From Amycolatopsis anabasis (GTDB taxonomy: Bacteria; Actinomycetota; Actinomycetes; Mycobacteriales; Pseudonocardiaceae): 64,000 bases of DNA. Numbering within the stretch: the stretch's first letter is position 1; each line of letters begins with the position of its first letter. The notes beneath the pieces are model-generated. The model ran no database searches. It was not told the origin of the DNA and saw nothing but the letters and a program-made list of their open reading frames with translations. Below are positions 63,092 to 64,000 of this stretch, in pieces. Location of the stretch: contig NZ_VTHK01000005.1 of NCBI RefSeq assembly GCF_009765355.1, positions 1-64,000 on the forward strand. Reading direction: 5' to 3'. Position numbers and translations under genes: made by a program.

Positions 63092-63951
63092 GTACCGATC
63101 TCGACGGTAAGGCCGCGATCGTCACCGGTGCGGGCGCCGGGCTCGGCCGGGCCGAGGCGCTCGCGCTCGCCAACGCCGGGGCCTCGGTAGTGGTCAACGA
63201 CATCTCGCAGGCGGCGGGTTCCGTCGTCGACGAGATCGAGGCCGCGGGCGGCAAGGCGCTGCTGGTCACCGGGGACGTGTCGGAACGCGCGACCGCCGAC
63301 GCGCTGCTGGCCGCGGCGACCGAGCACTTCGGCGGCCTGCACATCCTGGTGAACAACGCGGGCCTGCTGCGCGACCGGATGGTGTTCTCGATGTCCGACG
63401 AGGACTGGGACACCGTGATCCGGGTGCATCTGCGCGGCCATTTCCTGTTGTCCCGCAACGCGGCCGCCTACTGGCGGCAGCAGTCCAAAGCAGACGGGAA
63501 GCCGGTCTACGGCAGCGTGGTGAACACCGCGTCCGAGGCGTTCCTGGTGGGTTCGGCCGGGCAGCCGAACTACTCCGCCGCCAAGGCCGGGATCGCCGCG
63601 CTGACCGTGGCCACCGCGCGCGGCTGCGCCCGCTACGGGGTCCGGGCCAACGCGATCTGCCCGCGCGCCCGGACCGCGATGACGCAGGAGGTGTTCGGCG
63701 AGGCGCCCGAAGGCGACGATCCGCTGTCGGTCGATCACGTGGCGCCGTTCGTCGCCTTCCTGGCCTCGCCCGCCGCGGCGCGGATCAACGGCCAGGTCTT
63801 CGTGGTGCACGGCGGGATGGCCGCCCTGCTCCGGCCGCCCACGGTCGAGCAGCGCTTCGACGGCGACCTCGCCTCGACCGTCGGCGCGTACTTCGCCGAC
63901 CGCGATCCCGAGCAGATGTTCGCCGCCACCGAGATCCTCTCGCTCTCGTAA
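63088..63951 (+). CDS. SDR-family 3-hydroxyacyl-CoA-type dehydrogenase (Hsd4A-like)
   Basis: 287 aa from TTG 63088 (TTGA overlap with the ADH stop). Classical SDR: TGAGAGLG cofactor motif, NNAGLLRD, and catalytic Tyr-Lys in PNYSAAKAG, with Ser in NTASEAF. Acidic VVNDIS after the second strand suggests NAD. The position matches Rv3502c (hsd4A), next to fdxD in Mycobacterium, a beta-hydroxyacyl-CoA dehydrogenase of the sterol side chain. Confidence 0.9.
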   Translation: MSTDLDGKAAIVTGAGAGLGRAEALALANAGASVVVNDISQAAGSVVDEIEAAGGKALLVTGDVSERATADALLAAATEHFGGLHILVNNAGLLRDRMVFSMSDEDWDTVIRVHLRGHFLLSRNAAAYWRQQSKADGKPVYGSVVNTASEAFLVGSAGQPNYSAAKAGIAALTVATARGCARYGVRANAICPRARTAMTQEVFGEAPEGDDPLSVDHVAPFVAFLASPAAARINGQVFVVHGGMAALLRPPTVEQRFDGDLASTVGAYFADRDPEQMFAATEILSLS

Positions 63952-63963
63952 GGAGTAGCCACA

Positions 63964-64000
63964 ATGACGCTTACCGTGCAACCGCATCGCGAGTCGGTCG
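63964..64000 (+). CDS. Start of next gene (cut by window end)
   Basis: ATG 63964, with AAGGAG at 63949-63954 (overlapping the SDR stop), opens MTLTVQPHRESV and continues past the window. In Mycobacterium the next gene of this cluster is a yrbE4 permease, but 12 residues are too few to assign it. Confidence 0.5.
   Translation, partial: MTLTVQPHRESV

Overview
The window is very GC-rich, densely coding DNA with strong third-position GC bias, frequent GTG and TTG starts and many 4-bp start/stop overlaps. Gene content (B12-dependent ribonucleotide reductase with NrdR, IdeR, actinobacterial LexA boxes, Scr1-type regulators, a KstR-type steroid locus) points to a chromosomal segment of an actinomycete of the Pseudonocardiales, most likely Amycolatopsis or a close relative. 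I recognised no rRNA, tRNA, CRISPR array, transposase or prophage.

Layout. 1-13.3 kb is a conserved housekeeping block: DUF349 protein, miaA, dapF, hflX, lexA divergent from an SOS-box-linked LysM membrane protein, then nrdR-nrdJ. An accessory DoxX/MFS/ArsR cassette with a perfect 10-bp inverted-repeat operator is inserted in it. 13.3-33 kb is an accessory zone of small regulator-plus-enzyme units: WYL/hydrolase/MFS, HxlR/NmrA-like, TetR/enoyl-CoA hydratase, F420-type oxidoreductase/ECF41 sigma factor, CGNR regulator/hydrolase, MocR/TPR/GNAT/hydrolase, CBS and others. 33-41.7 kb holds DUF2293/DUF4139 and secreted hydrolases (S15, S8, M23), then DUF4192. 41.8-50.2 kb holds galE, galK, ideR, a sulfurtransferase and an acuC-acetyltransferase pair likely to control protein acetylation. 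50.2-54.9 kb has a MarR unit, an IPNS-like oxygenase and a less GC-biased module (72-aa protein, DUF6879, HTH-DUF5753 regulator, 30-aa cysteine peptide, 115-aa protein). 54.8-64 kb has a DUF885 peptidase, a secreted protein, and a steroid side-chain locus (fadD17-fadE27-fadE26 divergent from fdxD-ADH-SDR) around a perfect KstR box.

Main unexpected features. (1) A modular dispersed repeat occurs twice in gene-free DNA (22.6-22.8 kb and 42.9-43.1 kb, the latter splitting galK from galE); its 43-nt tail unit is inverted between the two copies. (2) A 23-nt element lies at the tail-to-tail ends of two convergent gene pairs. (3) The 52.7-54.9 kb regulatory module contains an overlooked 30-codon zinc-finger-like peptide and shared GAACATT palindromic sites. 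(4) At least eight convergent gene pairs overlap in coding sequence. (5) A frameshifted gene remnant at 39.26-39.54 kb precedes a strong terminator.
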